From the NCBI GenBank assembly GCA_045586105.1, contig JAZMZS010000213.1:1-29676 (forward strand): DNA of 29,676 nt, in the 5' to 3' direction. The notes below the pieces were generated by a model. It saw only the letters and a program-made list of their open reading frames with translations. It was not told the origin of the DNA and ran no database searches. The position numbers and the translations under genes were made by a program. This DNA is from JAZMZS01 sp045586105. Lineage in GTDB: Bacteria; Bacillota; Clostridia; Oscillospirales; CAG-272. The stretch's first letter is position 1. Each line of letters starts with the position of its first letter. Below are positions 1 through 6,816 of the stretch, in pieces.

Positions 1-1
1 A

Positions 2-34
2 GCGCCGACCGCTTTGGTCGGTGCATTTTCTTTG
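2..34 (+). terminator. Terminator-like hairpin at window edge
   Basis: A 9-bp stem (2-10 with 16-24, one GU pair, loop GCTTT) is followed by a T-rich tail (ATTTTCTTT). This fits an intrinsic terminator for a plus-strand gene ending left of the window, but that gene is not visible. Confidence 0.4.
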
Positions 35-63
35 CCCCAAGCTCGCGCCCCCGCGCTCGAAGC
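23..63 (+). repeat. Left copy of ~41-bp inverted repeat
   Basis: The segment containing CTTTGCCCCAAGCTCGCGC followed by GCGCTCGAAGC recurs on the opposite strand at 1578-1619, with a few substitutions and two one-base indels. In both copies the T-rich run of a hairpin lies just outside the conserved core. The two copies bracket the XRE gene at 603-1448. Confidence 0.75.
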
Positions 64-528
64 ACTAACCCCCGACACGGAGCGTAGCATAGCCTTCCCC
101 GGTGGGGAGCGCAGCGCGCGAGGGGAGTGAATGACAGCCTAAACGGCTGTCAGAGCCCGAGCGTGACCGAGCCGCAGCGAGACAGGGGGACCGCGCGCCG
201 GGGTTCCCCGAAAATGCTTGCATTTTTGGGGGTTCGCGGCTGGCGGTGGATGAGGTCGCTCCGTTCCGACATAGCGTCGCCCCCGACCGAGGCACTAACT
301 AACGATACCGAGCGTAGCGCGTAGGGGAGGGGCTCGTCCCCTCCCGAGACTAAACCCAAACAAGCGGTACGGGTCAAGCCCGTACCCTACAAAAAAACGT
401 CGCCCGCGAAATAGGCACAGACTAACGAGCGCGTGCCTTGTGCTGAAGGTGCCGCGGGACACGGTGGATGAGGCTTTTATACTATGTTAAAAATCAACCG
501 TCGTTTGATTTTATCAATGTTACCTCTA

Positions 529-557
529 TTGTAATCAACTGCGATTTGTGATAGTAT
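529..557 (+). promoter_or_regulatory. Candidate promoter of the XRE gene
   Basis: TTGTAA (529-534), a 17-bp spacer, then TAGTAT (552-557), 45 bp before the start codon. Each hexamer matches the sigma-A consensus at 4 of 6 positions. A small inverted repeat, TTGAT-TTT-ATCAA (505-517), lies just upstream and could be an autoregulatory site. Confidence 0.4.
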
Positions 558-602
558 GAATACAAGGAAAGCGGCTTTCAATTTTTTAAAGGAGAAAGAT
601 AT

Positions 603-1448
603 ATGAGCGTTGAAATAATAGGAAAACAAATCGCGTCTATGCGCAAGGAAAGAGGAATAAAGCAGGAGGAGCTTGCGACGTTCGTTGGTGTTAGCACGCA
701 GGCGGTATCGAAATGGGAAAACGGAGGTGTTCCCGATACAGACCTTTTGCCTAAGATCGCAGAGTTTTTTTCGGTTTCTATAGACTCGCTGTTTGGACGT
801 GATATTACCGATTACAGTGACCTGCAGTCCGTATTGATGGAGAAGATAGCCGAGACTGAGTGTGAGGGTCGTATTTGGCAGGTTTTTGAGCATTGTTGGG
901 ATATGGAACGTGCTTTGATGCCTATTAGAAACTGGGTCGGCAAAGAGAGTGTGAAAGAATACGAAAAAGGAATCGAAAAAAACGCGCAACATTATTCTTC
1001 GATAGCAACTGATCACGGATTTACAAGGATGGGGATAGCGAATCGACTGCAGTATTTTTTGATCGTTCCCGAAACGAAAGACACCGATGCGGCATTTTTC
1101 AATGGAATTGATTATACGCCACTTTTCAGAGATTTTTCCGACAAGGATGTTTTCGATGCTTGTGTTATGCTTAATAAGCGAGAGCACACGAAGGCGTTTA
1201 CAACATTTTTGATTGTTAAACAATTGGGTGTGTCGGAGGAAAAAGCAAATGAAATAATTAAAGTTCTGTTGAAATATCAGCTGATAAGTTCTTCCCAAAT
1301 TGAAATGGATGATGAAATCAAGACCATTTATCATTTCAGACCTACGTCGTCGTTTGTTGCATTTCTGATCTTTGCTCGTGAATTGATTGACAAGCCTGAT
1401 CATTTTTCATACTATTCTAATGACAGAACAAAACCGTATTTTAAGTAA
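603..1448 (+). CDS. XRE-family helix-turn-helix regulator with long C-terminal region
   Basis: The 281-residue protein begins with a Cro/CI-type HTH at about residues 7-61; the recognition helix reads STQAVSKWENG (31-41), typical of sequence-specific repressors in Firmicutes. The remaining ~210 residues are mostly helical with no motif I recognise; the segment at about 195-245 could form a winged helix. The start is supported by AAGGAG about 8 nt upstream. The gene stands alone between two repeat blocks, is AT-richer than the nearby esterase and antiporter genes, and is enclosed by an inverted repeat (23-63 and 1578-1619), which suggests it arrived as a unit. Its targets are unknown; autoregulation is a reasonable guess. 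Confidence 0.85.
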   Translation: MSVEIIGKQIASMRKERGIKQEELATFVGVSTQAVSKWENGGVPDTDLLPKIAEFFSVSIDSLFGRDITDYSDLQSVLMEKIAETECEGRIWQVFEHCWDMERALMPIRNWVGKESVKEYEKGIEKNAQHYSSIATDHGFTRMGIANRLQYFLIVPETKDTDAAFFNGIDYTPLFRDFSDKDVFDACVMLNKREHTKAFTTFLIVKQLGVSEEKANEIIKVLLKYQLISSSQIEMDDEIKTIYHFRPTSSFVAFLIFARELIDKPDHFSYYSNDRTKPYFK

Positions 1449-1461
1449 CAGTTGAGTTTGC

Positions 1462-1660
1462 GTGTTGAATTTGTTATTGAGTGCAAATTCAAGATCCCGC
1501 CTTACGGCGCGCTTCGCGTTCGAATCGGTCGCGTACGCGACCTCCCTCAGGATGACGCATGGCGTAAATCGGTTACAGCTTCGAGCGCGGTGCGCGAGCT
1601 TGGGGCAAAGAAAAAAGCACCCCGTAAGGTCGTGGAGTGCTAAAAGGTTTTTGAAAAGGG
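1462..1660. repeat. Non-coding repeat-like segment downstream of the XRE gene
   Basis: Two short plus-strand frames cross this stretch but lack ribosome binding sites and resemble no protein. The segment has inverted motifs such as GGTCGCGTACGCGACC (1528-1543, a perfect 16-bp palindrome) and then the right copy of the inverted repeat. The composition resembles the left block at 1-475, not the neighbouring genes. Confidence 0.5.
1578..1619 (-). repeat. Right copy of ~41-bp inverted repeat
   Basis: This is the reverse complement of 23-63, sharing GCTTCGAGCGCGG and GCGCGAGCTTGGGGCAAAG. On the minus strand it is preceded by a hairpin with GCAC/GTGC ends (1618-1641) and a run of six T, matching the hairpin plus T-rich layout of the left copy although the hairpin sequence differs. 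Confidence 0.75.
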
Positions 1661-1662
1661 GT

Positions 1663-1697
1663 GCGGGGAAAAACTTTTTGCAAAAGTTTTTCCCCGC
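1663..1697. terminator. Long hairpin between convergent genes
   Basis: A perfect 16-bp stem (1663-1678 with 1682-1697, loop TGC) has GC-rich ends and an A/T-rich core. It lies 21 bp beyond the stop of the glycoside hydrolase, which is transcribed leftward, so it probably ends that transcript. There is no clean T-run right after the stem on either strand, so this may be a 3'-end stabilising structure or a dispersed repeat. Confidence 0.5.
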
Positions 1698-1718
1698 ATT
1701 ATTTCTAATTCATTCTAA

Positions 1719-2849
1719 TTACTTCTCGTTCTTCTTAGCAAATGCCTTGTCTGCCATGCCTGCGTAGAGGGAGAATTTCTTTATCTCCTCCGGATCGTAG
1801 GGGCGGAGATTGGGACGCAGCAGATCGTGCTGCCACTTTGTCATCTCAAGCTTTTCGCCTCTTGCGTAACGCTTCCAGCAAGCCTCCCACGGCTCGTGTC
1901 CTCTGAACTTACCGTTGACGAATCCCCAGTTGAAGATGCCGACGTTGTTGTTGTAGTAGAGGGGAAGGTGGGTAGCTACGTTATTGAACTGAACTCTGTG
2001 GAGCCACTCGGTGTTGAGCATCGGGCGGTCGTACTGACGGAGAAACTCGATTACTCTGACGGAGTGGTCGAGAGAGCCGTAGTCGTGATAGCTTATGATA
2101 TCCGAAAGCTCAATTGCGATAGTCTCCTCCTCGGTGAGGATATTGGACTTAGGCATTCTCCAAACGTCTGCACAGAGAGGCTGAATGGGATCGTGTGAGC
2201 GGAATATCTCAAACGCGCGCTTCATGTGGGGAACGGAAAGGGTGCCTCTTGAGGAGTTGCCGGGCTCGTTCCAGATGTTCCAGACGATAACTCTCTCGTC
2301 CTTAGCGTAGCGGGAAGCGAGGTCCTCGCAGTATTCGTAGAACTTCTCTGCAAGCTCGGGCTCGTCTACGGGGCTGTAGAGAGGCGTGGGGTTTGCGGCG
2401 GGAGGCGTAGGAGGGGCGGGCGGCTCGGTGCTCGGGAATACGCCGGGGATAAACTTATAGTTGTTGTCAAAGGAGCCGTGGAATACGCCGGGGTTGATCT
2501 CGCCGAAGTCGGGCTTCTTCTTAGGTCTGCCGCCGTCCGAGATGAGAACGAACAGAACGCCGAGACCGTTCTCGTGGCAGATATCGAGAAATTCCTCTAC
2601 GTTCTTGAGGAAGCTCTCGCGCTGATACATCCATACGTCAAAGGCAAGGAACTGTCTGACCGCATTAAAGCCGATCTGCTTTGCAAGAGCAAGCTCGCGG
2701 CGCATCGTTTCGACCTTCTCCGCATGGTTGTATTCCTGCCACATCTCGACCCAGCCCGAGCAGTCGGAGGGAACGAAGTTGAAGCCGCGTATCCAGGGGC
2801 GGGAGTTATACCACTGCCATGCTTTTTCGTTTGACCATTTTTCCATCAT
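1719..2849 (-). CDS. Clan GH-A glycoside hydrolase (GH5-like, cellulase/xylanase/mannanase type)
   Basis: The 376-residue protein has the layout of a GH-A (beta/alpha)8 barrel. W-N-I-W-N-E-P at 190-196 carries the presumed acid/base Glu195 at the end of strand 4, and L-N-T-E-W at 278-282 carries the presumed nucleophile Glu281 at the end of strand 7. The start RGFNFVPSDCSG (21-32) resembles the first barrel strand of GH5/GH2 enzymes. A proline-rich insert lies at about 138-157. No signal peptide or membrane segment is seen, so the enzyme is probably cytoplasmic and acts on imported oligosaccharides. AAGGAG precedes the start. It follows the esterase by 46 bp on the same strand with no terminator between, so the two are probably one operon. 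The exact substrate cannot be told from sequence. Confidence 0.8.
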   Translation of the reverse strand: MMEKWSNEKAWQWYNSRPWIRGFNFVPSDCSGWVEMWQEYNHAEKVETMRRELALAKQIGFNAVRQFLAFDVWMYQRESFLKNVEEFLDICHENGLGVLFVLISDGGRPKKKPDFGEINPGVFHGSFDNNYKFIPGVFPSTEPPAPPTPPAANPTPLYSPVDEPELAEKFYEYCEDLASRYAKDERVIVWNIWNEPGNSSRGTLSVPHMKRAFEIFRSHDPIQPLCADVWRMPKSNILTEEETIAIELSDIISYHDYGSLDHSVRVIEFLRQYDRPMLNTEWLHRVQFNNVATHLPLYYNNNVGIFNWGFVNGKFRGHEPWEACWKRYARGEKLEMTKWQHDLLRPNLRPYDPEEIKKFSLYAGMADKAFAKKNEK

Positions 2850-2895
2850 AATGATTTCTCCTTAGTGATCTGTTTATAAAATTGGTTTTAAAATC

Positions 2896-4155
2896 TTATT
2901 TAGAGTGAGAGAACATCCACTCGAGCAGCCCCTCGGTGTTTGCCGCCGCAACGAAGCATCCCTGAGCAGCGTGTCCGACGCCCTTGTAGACGGTGAGCTT
3001 AGCATCCTTGGCGCCCATGCCGATAAGGTTGTCGTAAAGTGTTTGACTTCCGACAATGTTTACCGTCGTGTCTGCATCCCCGTGGAAGAGCCATATCGGC
3101 ACGTCCTTGATAAGGGAAGCCTTTGCGGGATCACAACCTCCCGCGACGGGAACTATCGCCGCGTAGAGATCGGGGTAGGTCATTGCCATATATATCGTAG
3201 CAAATGCACCCATCGAGTTTCCGTAGCCGTATACTCTGTCCGCGTCTATCGGAAGTGTCTTCATCTGCGTATCGAGCAGCTCCTTTGCCGCCTTGAGCCA
3301 CTTGGATATCGGCGTCTTCTCGAAGTCATACGTACCCGGCTTGTAGTCTACGTTTACCCACTTTTGTCCTTTGGGGTGCTGGGGTGCTATGATGATTACC
3401 TCGTTTTTGTATTTCTCGGAGGCGGTTACGTTCTTTACAAACTGAGCGACCGTCTGTGATATATGCTCACCGCTCGTGCCTACGGAGCCGAGACCGTGCA
3501 TGAAGAGAATTACGGGATACTCCTTCGAGGGGTCGAGGTTTTCGGGAAGATATATCTGATAGGGAAGCGCGATCTTGTTAGACGCTTCAAAAACCTCAAA
3601 CGTCCAGCCGGGCTTGGTCTCGACCTTCTCTTCGGGTGCTTTTTTAACTATATTCAGGTCTTCCGGAATAACGAAGCCCTTGTTTGAAGCGCTGACGTAC
3701 ATATTGATCAGATCCTTTACTCCTGCTCTTATCCCTCTCTCGGTGAGAGCGTTGATAACTATCTTCTTGCCTATGACCTTTATTGCGTATTCGTCCTCGC
3801 CGATCTCGGATCTCAGCTGAGCGGATTCGGGGCGGTTCGTTTGACCGATAAGTATCTCGTACTCACCGATCTCGGTAGCGCTTGCCTTTTTAGGAAACAT
3901 ATTTACCGAATACGTGTTGAATACCGCCTCTCTCAGATCCTGACAGTCAGAGTAGAGATCGAGAGCATCGTCGTAGATTATCGAGTAGACCGCCTTTCCG
4001 TCCTGTATAAGAACGAGCCCGCCCGATGTCTGCGGAGCTTGAGTGTCGGTGCCCGTGACCTGCGGCTGAGAGATTACGCCGGCATTCGATCCGCACGAAA
4101 CGAGCAGAACGAGAGGTGTCAACAGACAGGCTAAAAGCGTGATGATCTTTTTCAT
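2896..4155 (-). CDS. Lipoprotein alpha/beta-hydrolase esterase (feruloyl/acetyl esterase-like)
   Basis: The chosen start gives 419 residues and an ideal AGGAGG 7 nt upstream; a longer reading adds nine residues without such a site. Residues 1-20 are a lipoprotein signal ending in LVSC, with Cys21 as the lipidated residue. Residues about 45-170 form a separate domain (LIGQTNRPES) that loosely resembles the N-terminal domain of alpha-glucuronidases. The hydrolase domain follows: oxyanion region LFMHGLG (217-223), nucleophile elbow GNSMGA with Ser314, acid in HGDADTTV (Asp362) and His395 in GVGHAAQG. This is the peptidase S9/dienelactone hydrolase/feruloyl esterase fold. It is anchored outside the membrane and probably removes ester groups from plant glycans before the downstream glycosidase acts. 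Confidence 0.8.
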   Translation of the reverse strand: MKKIITLLACLLTPLVLLVSCGSNAGVISQPQVTGTDTQAPQTSGGLVLIQDGKAVYSIIYDDALDLYSDCQDLREAVFNTYSVNMFPKKASATEIGEYEILIGQTNRPESAQLRSEIGEDEYAIKVIGKKIVINALTERGIRAGVKDLINMYVSASNKGFVIPEDLNIVKKAPEEKVETKPGWTFEVFEASNKIALPYQIYLPENLDPSKEYPVILFMHGLGSVGTSGEHISQTVAQFVKNVTASEKYKNEVIIIAPQHPKGQKWVNVDYKPGTYDFEKTPISKWLKAAKELLDTQMKTLPIDADRVYGYGNSMGAFATIYMAMTYPDLYAAIVPVAGGCDPAKASLIKDVPIWLFHGDADTTVNIVGSQTLYDNLIGMGAKDAKLTVYKGVGHAAQGCFVAAANTEGLLEWMFSHSK

Positions 4156-4215
4156 ATTCCGTCCTCCTGAAAATTTGGTCACAGAGCCATAACCGCTTGG
4201 TGCTCCTTATATACA

Positions 4216-4244
4216 AGTATAACTTATAATTACAAAAAAGTAAA
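4216..4244 (-). promoter_or_regulatory. Promoter of the esterase-glycosidase operon
   Basis: On the minus strand TTTACT (4239-4244), a 17-bp spacer and TATACT (4216-4221) form a good sigma-A promoter, giving a 5' leader of about 55 nt before the esterase start. Confidence 0.6.
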
Positions 4245-4270
4245 CCTATTTTTATGTTTTTGCGTTGATA

Positions 4271-4304
4271 AAAATAAAAAGTCGGGCGGTCATGCGACCG
4301 CCCG
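4271..4304 (-). terminator. Intrinsic terminator of the NhaC-type gene
   Basis: A perfect 9-bp GC-rich stem (4283-4291 with 4296-4304, loop ATGC) is followed on the minus strand by TTTTTATTTT (4271-4280). It lies 20 bp past the antiporter stop codon. Confidence 0.85.
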
Positions 4305-4324
4305 CTGTTTGTTGAATATTAGCT

Positions 4325-6004
4325 TTACGCCTGTTTCTTCGCGGTAAGCATCTTGATGACGAAGAGAGTACCTATGGTGAGTGCAATGCCAAGTCCGAGA
4401 GTTACGAATACGTTCTGAACGAAGCCTGCAACTACGTAACCGACAAAGGATATCGCCGCAACGGTGACCGCATAGGGGATTTGAGTGGATACATGGCTGA
4501 CGTGATCGCACTGAGCGCCTGCACTCGACATGATGGTGGTATCCGAGATAGGCGAGCAGTGGTCGCCGCAGACTGCACCTGCGAGACAAGCGGAAAGACC
4601 GATGATGTAGAGCTCGCTTCCGGGCTCGAAGATAGCGGCAACGATCGGAATGAGGATTCCGAAGGTACCCCAAGAGGTTCCCGTAGCGAATGCGAGACCG
4701 CACGCAACGAGGAAGATGATAGCGGGCAGGAAGTTTGCAAGTCCTGCAGCAGCGCTGGTCATAAGCCTGTCAACGTAGTTAGTAGCACCGAGAAGGGTGG
4801 TCATGTTCTTGAGAGCGGTAGCGAAGGTAAGGATAAGGATAGCGGGAACCATCGCGTTAAAGCCCTTCGGGATAGCATCCATAGCGTCCTTGACCGTGAT
4901 CACGCGGCGGCATACGAGGAATGCAATGGTAACGACCAGTGCTATCAGAGCTCCCCAGGGAAGACCGACGGTAGCGTCGGTATCCGAGAATGCGGTGATG
5001 AAATCGGCACCGTCGAGTATTCCGCCTACGTAAACGAGAGCAAATACGCATACGCCGATAAGCACGATAATGGGAAGGATAAGGTCGATGACCTTGCCGT
5101 TGTGATTGTATTTCTCATCGTCGCTTGCGTTTCCTGCAGGAGCGACCGTAAACAGATCTCCGGCAAGAGCGTTCTTCTCATGCTTTCCCATAGGACCGTA
5201 ATCAAACTTCATAAAGGATATAGCGATAACGAATACGAGAGTAAGCAGAGAGTAGAGGTTGTATGGGATAGCCTTTACGAACATAGCGATTCCGCTCGTT
5301 CCCTCGGGAGCGTATGCGGATACTGCCGCAGCCCAGGAGGATATGGGAGCTATCATACAGATGGGAGCCGCGGTAGCGTCGATGAGGTATGCGAGCTTAG
5401 CACGGCTGATCTTGTGGGAGTCCGTTACGGGGCGCATTACGCTTCCGACCGTCAGACAGTTGAAATAGTCGTCGATAAAGATAAGCACGCCGAGAGCGAA
5501 GGTAGCGAGATGCGCACCTACTCTGGTCTTGATGTGCTTCTGTGCCCATCTTCCGAATGCCGCAGAGCCGCCCGCCTTGTTGACAAGTGCGACCATGATG
5601 CCGAGGATAACGAGGAATATGAATATTCCCGACTGTCCTTTTACAGCACCGATAAGACCGTCGTTGATAACTGCATCCATCGTGCCGAGAGGAACAAACT
5701 CACACGCGAACAGTCCGCCTGCGAGAATACCGATGAAGAGGGAAGAATAAACCTCCTTCGTGATAAGAGCGAGTGCTATCGCTATGATCGGAGGAATGAG
5801 TGCCATGAAGGACGAATAGTACCTTCCTGCGGCAACCGTACCTGCACCCTCGCAGGTCTCGCACGCCGCTTCGTCTACTACGCCCGCACCCTCACAGTCG
5901 GCACAGTCCATTACGCCCGGTCCCTTGAGGACGAAGGCAAGAACGACTACGACGACGAGAGCAACGAGAATAGCACACGCTTTTACAAGATTGCTGTTTT
6001 TCAT
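4325..6004 (-). CDS. nhaC: NhaC-family Na+/H+ (or amino acid/Na+) antiporter with N-terminal Cys-motif insert
   Basis: From the ATG preceded by AAGGAG at 6 nt spacing the protein has 559 residues and about a dozen hydrophobic segments, as in NhaC/IT-superfamily transporters. Family-type segments include a repeated GTSWGTFGILIP-like stretch, IFIDDYFNCLTVGSVMRPV, and CGDHCSPISDTTIMSSAGA near the C-terminal third. It probably exchanges Na+ or an organic substrate for protons across the cell membrane. The unusual part lies between membrane segment 1 (about 8-26) and segment 2: two CxxCxGxG motifs, Cys34/Cys37 and Cys48/Cys51, the pattern of DnaJ zinc fingers. A longer in-frame start 45 nt upstream lacks a ribosome site. 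It has its own promoter and terminator, with the DtxR-type gene upstream on the same strand. Confidence 0.85.
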   Translation of the reverse strand: MKNSNLVKACAILVALVVVVVLAFVLKGPGVMDCADCEGAGVVDEAACETCEGAGTVAAGRYYSSFMALIPPIIAIALALITKEVYSSLFIGILAGGLFACEFVPLGTMDAVINDGLIGAVKGQSGIFIFLVILGIMVALVNKAGGSAAFGRWAQKHIKTRVGAHLATFALGVLIFIDDYFNCLTVGSVMRPVTDSHKISRAKLAYLIDATAAPICMIAPISSWAAAVSAYAPEGTSGIAMFVKAIPYNLYSLLTLVFVIAISFMKFDYGPMGKHEKNALAGDLFTVAPAGNASDDEKYNHNGKVIDLILPIIVLIGVCVFALVYVGGILDGADFITAFSDTDATVGLPWGALIALVVTIAFLVCRRVITVKDAMDAIPKGFNAMVPAILILTFATALKNMTTLLGATNYVDRLMTSAAAGLANFLPAIIFLVACGLAFATGTSWGTFGILIPIVAAIFEPGSELYIIGLSACLAGAVCGDHCSPISDTTIMSSAGAQCDHVSHVSTQIPYAVTVAAISFVGYVVAGFVQNVFVTLGLGIALTIGTLFVIKMLTAKKQA

Positions 6005-6039
6005 TGTGTTCTCCTTAATATAAAATAAAATACGGGTAT

Positions 6040-6068
6040 ATGTTACCATATCATTAACAATTTGTCAA
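6040..6068 (-). promoter_or_regulatory. Promoter of the NhaC-type gene
   Basis: On the minus strand there is a perfect -35 TTGACA (6063-6068), a 17-bp spacer and -10 TAACAT (6040-6045). A perfect inverted repeat, ATATG-TTAC-CATAT (6038-6051), overlaps the -10 and could be an operator. Confidence 0.6.
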
Positions 6069-6138
6069 TAAATACTGAGTTTTTTTGGCGCTTTTTGTCA
6101 ATAATGTCGAGAACATGATGCTGTTTTGCGGCAACGGG

Positions 6139-6519
6139 CTAATTTCCCTTGTTTTCGTATTCCTTGAAGTGTGCCTTGACTGCGGCAAACGATCTGTCGC
6201 TGATAACATGCTCGATACGGCAGGCATCCTCGGATGCAGTCTTCTCATCGACTCCGAGTGCAGTCAGCATGCAGCTGAGAACTGTATGACGCTCGTAGAT
6301 CTGCTCTGCCGCGAGACTGCCCGATCCTGTGAGAGTAATATATCCATCGTCTGCTACGGTTATATATCCGTCCCTCTTGAGAATGCCGACGGCTCGGCTG
6401 ACAGAGGGCTTGGAATAACCGAGATATGCGCCGATATCGATCGAGCGCACCCTTTCGTTTCTTTTTGACAGTACGTATATCGCTTCCAGATACATTTGTC
6501 CCGATTCGTGAAGTGCCAT
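6139..6519 (-). CDS. DtxR/MntR-family metal-dependent repressor (two-domain form)
   Basis: The 126-residue protein aligns by eye with DtxR: MYLEAIY (9-15), a winged HTH at about 24-50 (SKPSVSRAVGILKRDGYI) and the metal/dimerisation domain DACRIEHVIS (98-107). Met9 matches DtxR Met10, and Cys100, Glu103 and His104 match DtxR Cys102, Glu105 and His106; His78 matches DtxR His79. These are DtxR-type (iron) ligands rather than the Asp/Glu set of MntR. The C-terminal SH3-like domain of DtxR is missing, so the overall length is closer to MntR. AAGGAAGG precedes the start. It is divergent from an ABC transporter pair, with matching palindromes in the shared region, so it probably represses that pair when the metal is plentiful. 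Confidence 0.85.
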   Translation of the reverse strand: MALHESGQMYLEAIYVLSKRNERVRSIDIGAYLGYSKPSVSRAVGILKRDGYITVADDGYITLTGSGSLAAEQIYERHTVLSCMLTALGVDEKTASEDACRIEHVISDRSFAAVKAHFKEYENKGN

Positions 6520-6566
6520 TGTCCTAACCTTCCTTGTCCGTTGTTGTTTGCGAGTAGTATAAGCAG

Positions 6567-6595
6567 ATTATAACATACCTAAAACCGTTTTTCAA
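6567..6595 (-). promoter_or_regulatory. Promoter of the first DtxR-type gene
   Basis: On the minus strand TTGAAA (6590-6595), a 17-bp spacer and a perfect TATAAT (6567-6572) lie about 50 bp before the start codon. Confidence 0.7.
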
Positions 6596-6609
6596 TGGCC
6601 GCCGCGGCT

Positions 6610-6625
6610 GTTAGCAGGCGCTAAC
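6610..6625. promoter_or_regulatory. Candidate DtxR-type operator, site I
   Basis: GTTAGCAGGCGCTAAC is a perfect 6-4-6 inverted repeat located 15 bp upstream of the repressor's -35 element. Its outer half-sites GTTAG/CTAAC are the same as those in site II (6751-6766) and resemble the half-sites of the DtxR/IdeR box, which are more closely spaced there. Confidence 0.55.
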
Positions 6626-6713
6626 TTTTTGTGCAAAGAGTTGATAAAGGCAGGAGCTTTGTACATCGGGAGAGGTGTATTTTAACAAAAAGAACAAAAA
6701 ATGTAAAAAAATA

Positions 6714-6742
6714 TTGATTTTTACCCGTTGGTATTGTAAACT
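6714..6742 (+). promoter_or_regulatory. Candidate promoter of the first ABC pair
   Basis: TTGATT (6714-6719), a 17-bp spacer, then TAAACT (6737-6742). An overlapping alternative -10 is TATAAC (6742-6747). Either choice puts the transcription start inside operator site II. Confidence 0.5.
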
Positions 6743-6750
6743 ATAACACA

Positions 6751-6766
6751 GTTAGTCATTGCTAAC
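6751..6766. promoter_or_regulatory. Candidate DtxR-type operator, site II
   Basis: GTTAGTCATTGCTAAC is a GTTAG-N6-CTAAC inverted repeat beginning 8 bp after the -10 of the ABC promoter, so it covers the expected transcription start. That is a classic position for repression. Confidence 0.6.
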
Positions 6767-6816
6767 TTGCGCATTTGTAGAGCTTGGTGTAATAATAACC
6801 TTAAAGGGGTAGTGAA

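Larger units (their letters stand above)
1..475. repeat. Hairpin-rich non-coding block with degenerate duplicated modules
   Basis: No convincing gene is seen here. The block holds five perfect or near-perfect hairpins with 4-5 nt loops: 2-24, 132-152 (8-bp stem), 206-231 (11 pairs with one GU), 325-345 (8-bp stem) and 366-386 (8-bp stem). It also contains a degenerate direct duplication: GCACTAAC-N9-(G/C)GAGCGTAGC at 62-88 and again at 292-318, and GGTGGATGAGG at 245-255 and again at 463-473, so the offset is about 220-230 bp. Open frames across it are short, conflict with one another and resemble no known protein. It looks like intergenic repeat debris rather than coding sequence. Confidence 0.6.

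Noticed and set aside
477..1403. 308-residue minus-strand open frame opposite the XRE gene
   Set aside because: It is antisense to a gene with a clear HTH and good ribosome site; the product looks like random sequence rich in Phe, Arg and Lys.
4481..6028. 515-residue plus-strand open frame opposite the NhaC-type gene
   Set aside because: It is the antisense of a clear membrane transporter; the product is low-complexity, charged and without a known domain.
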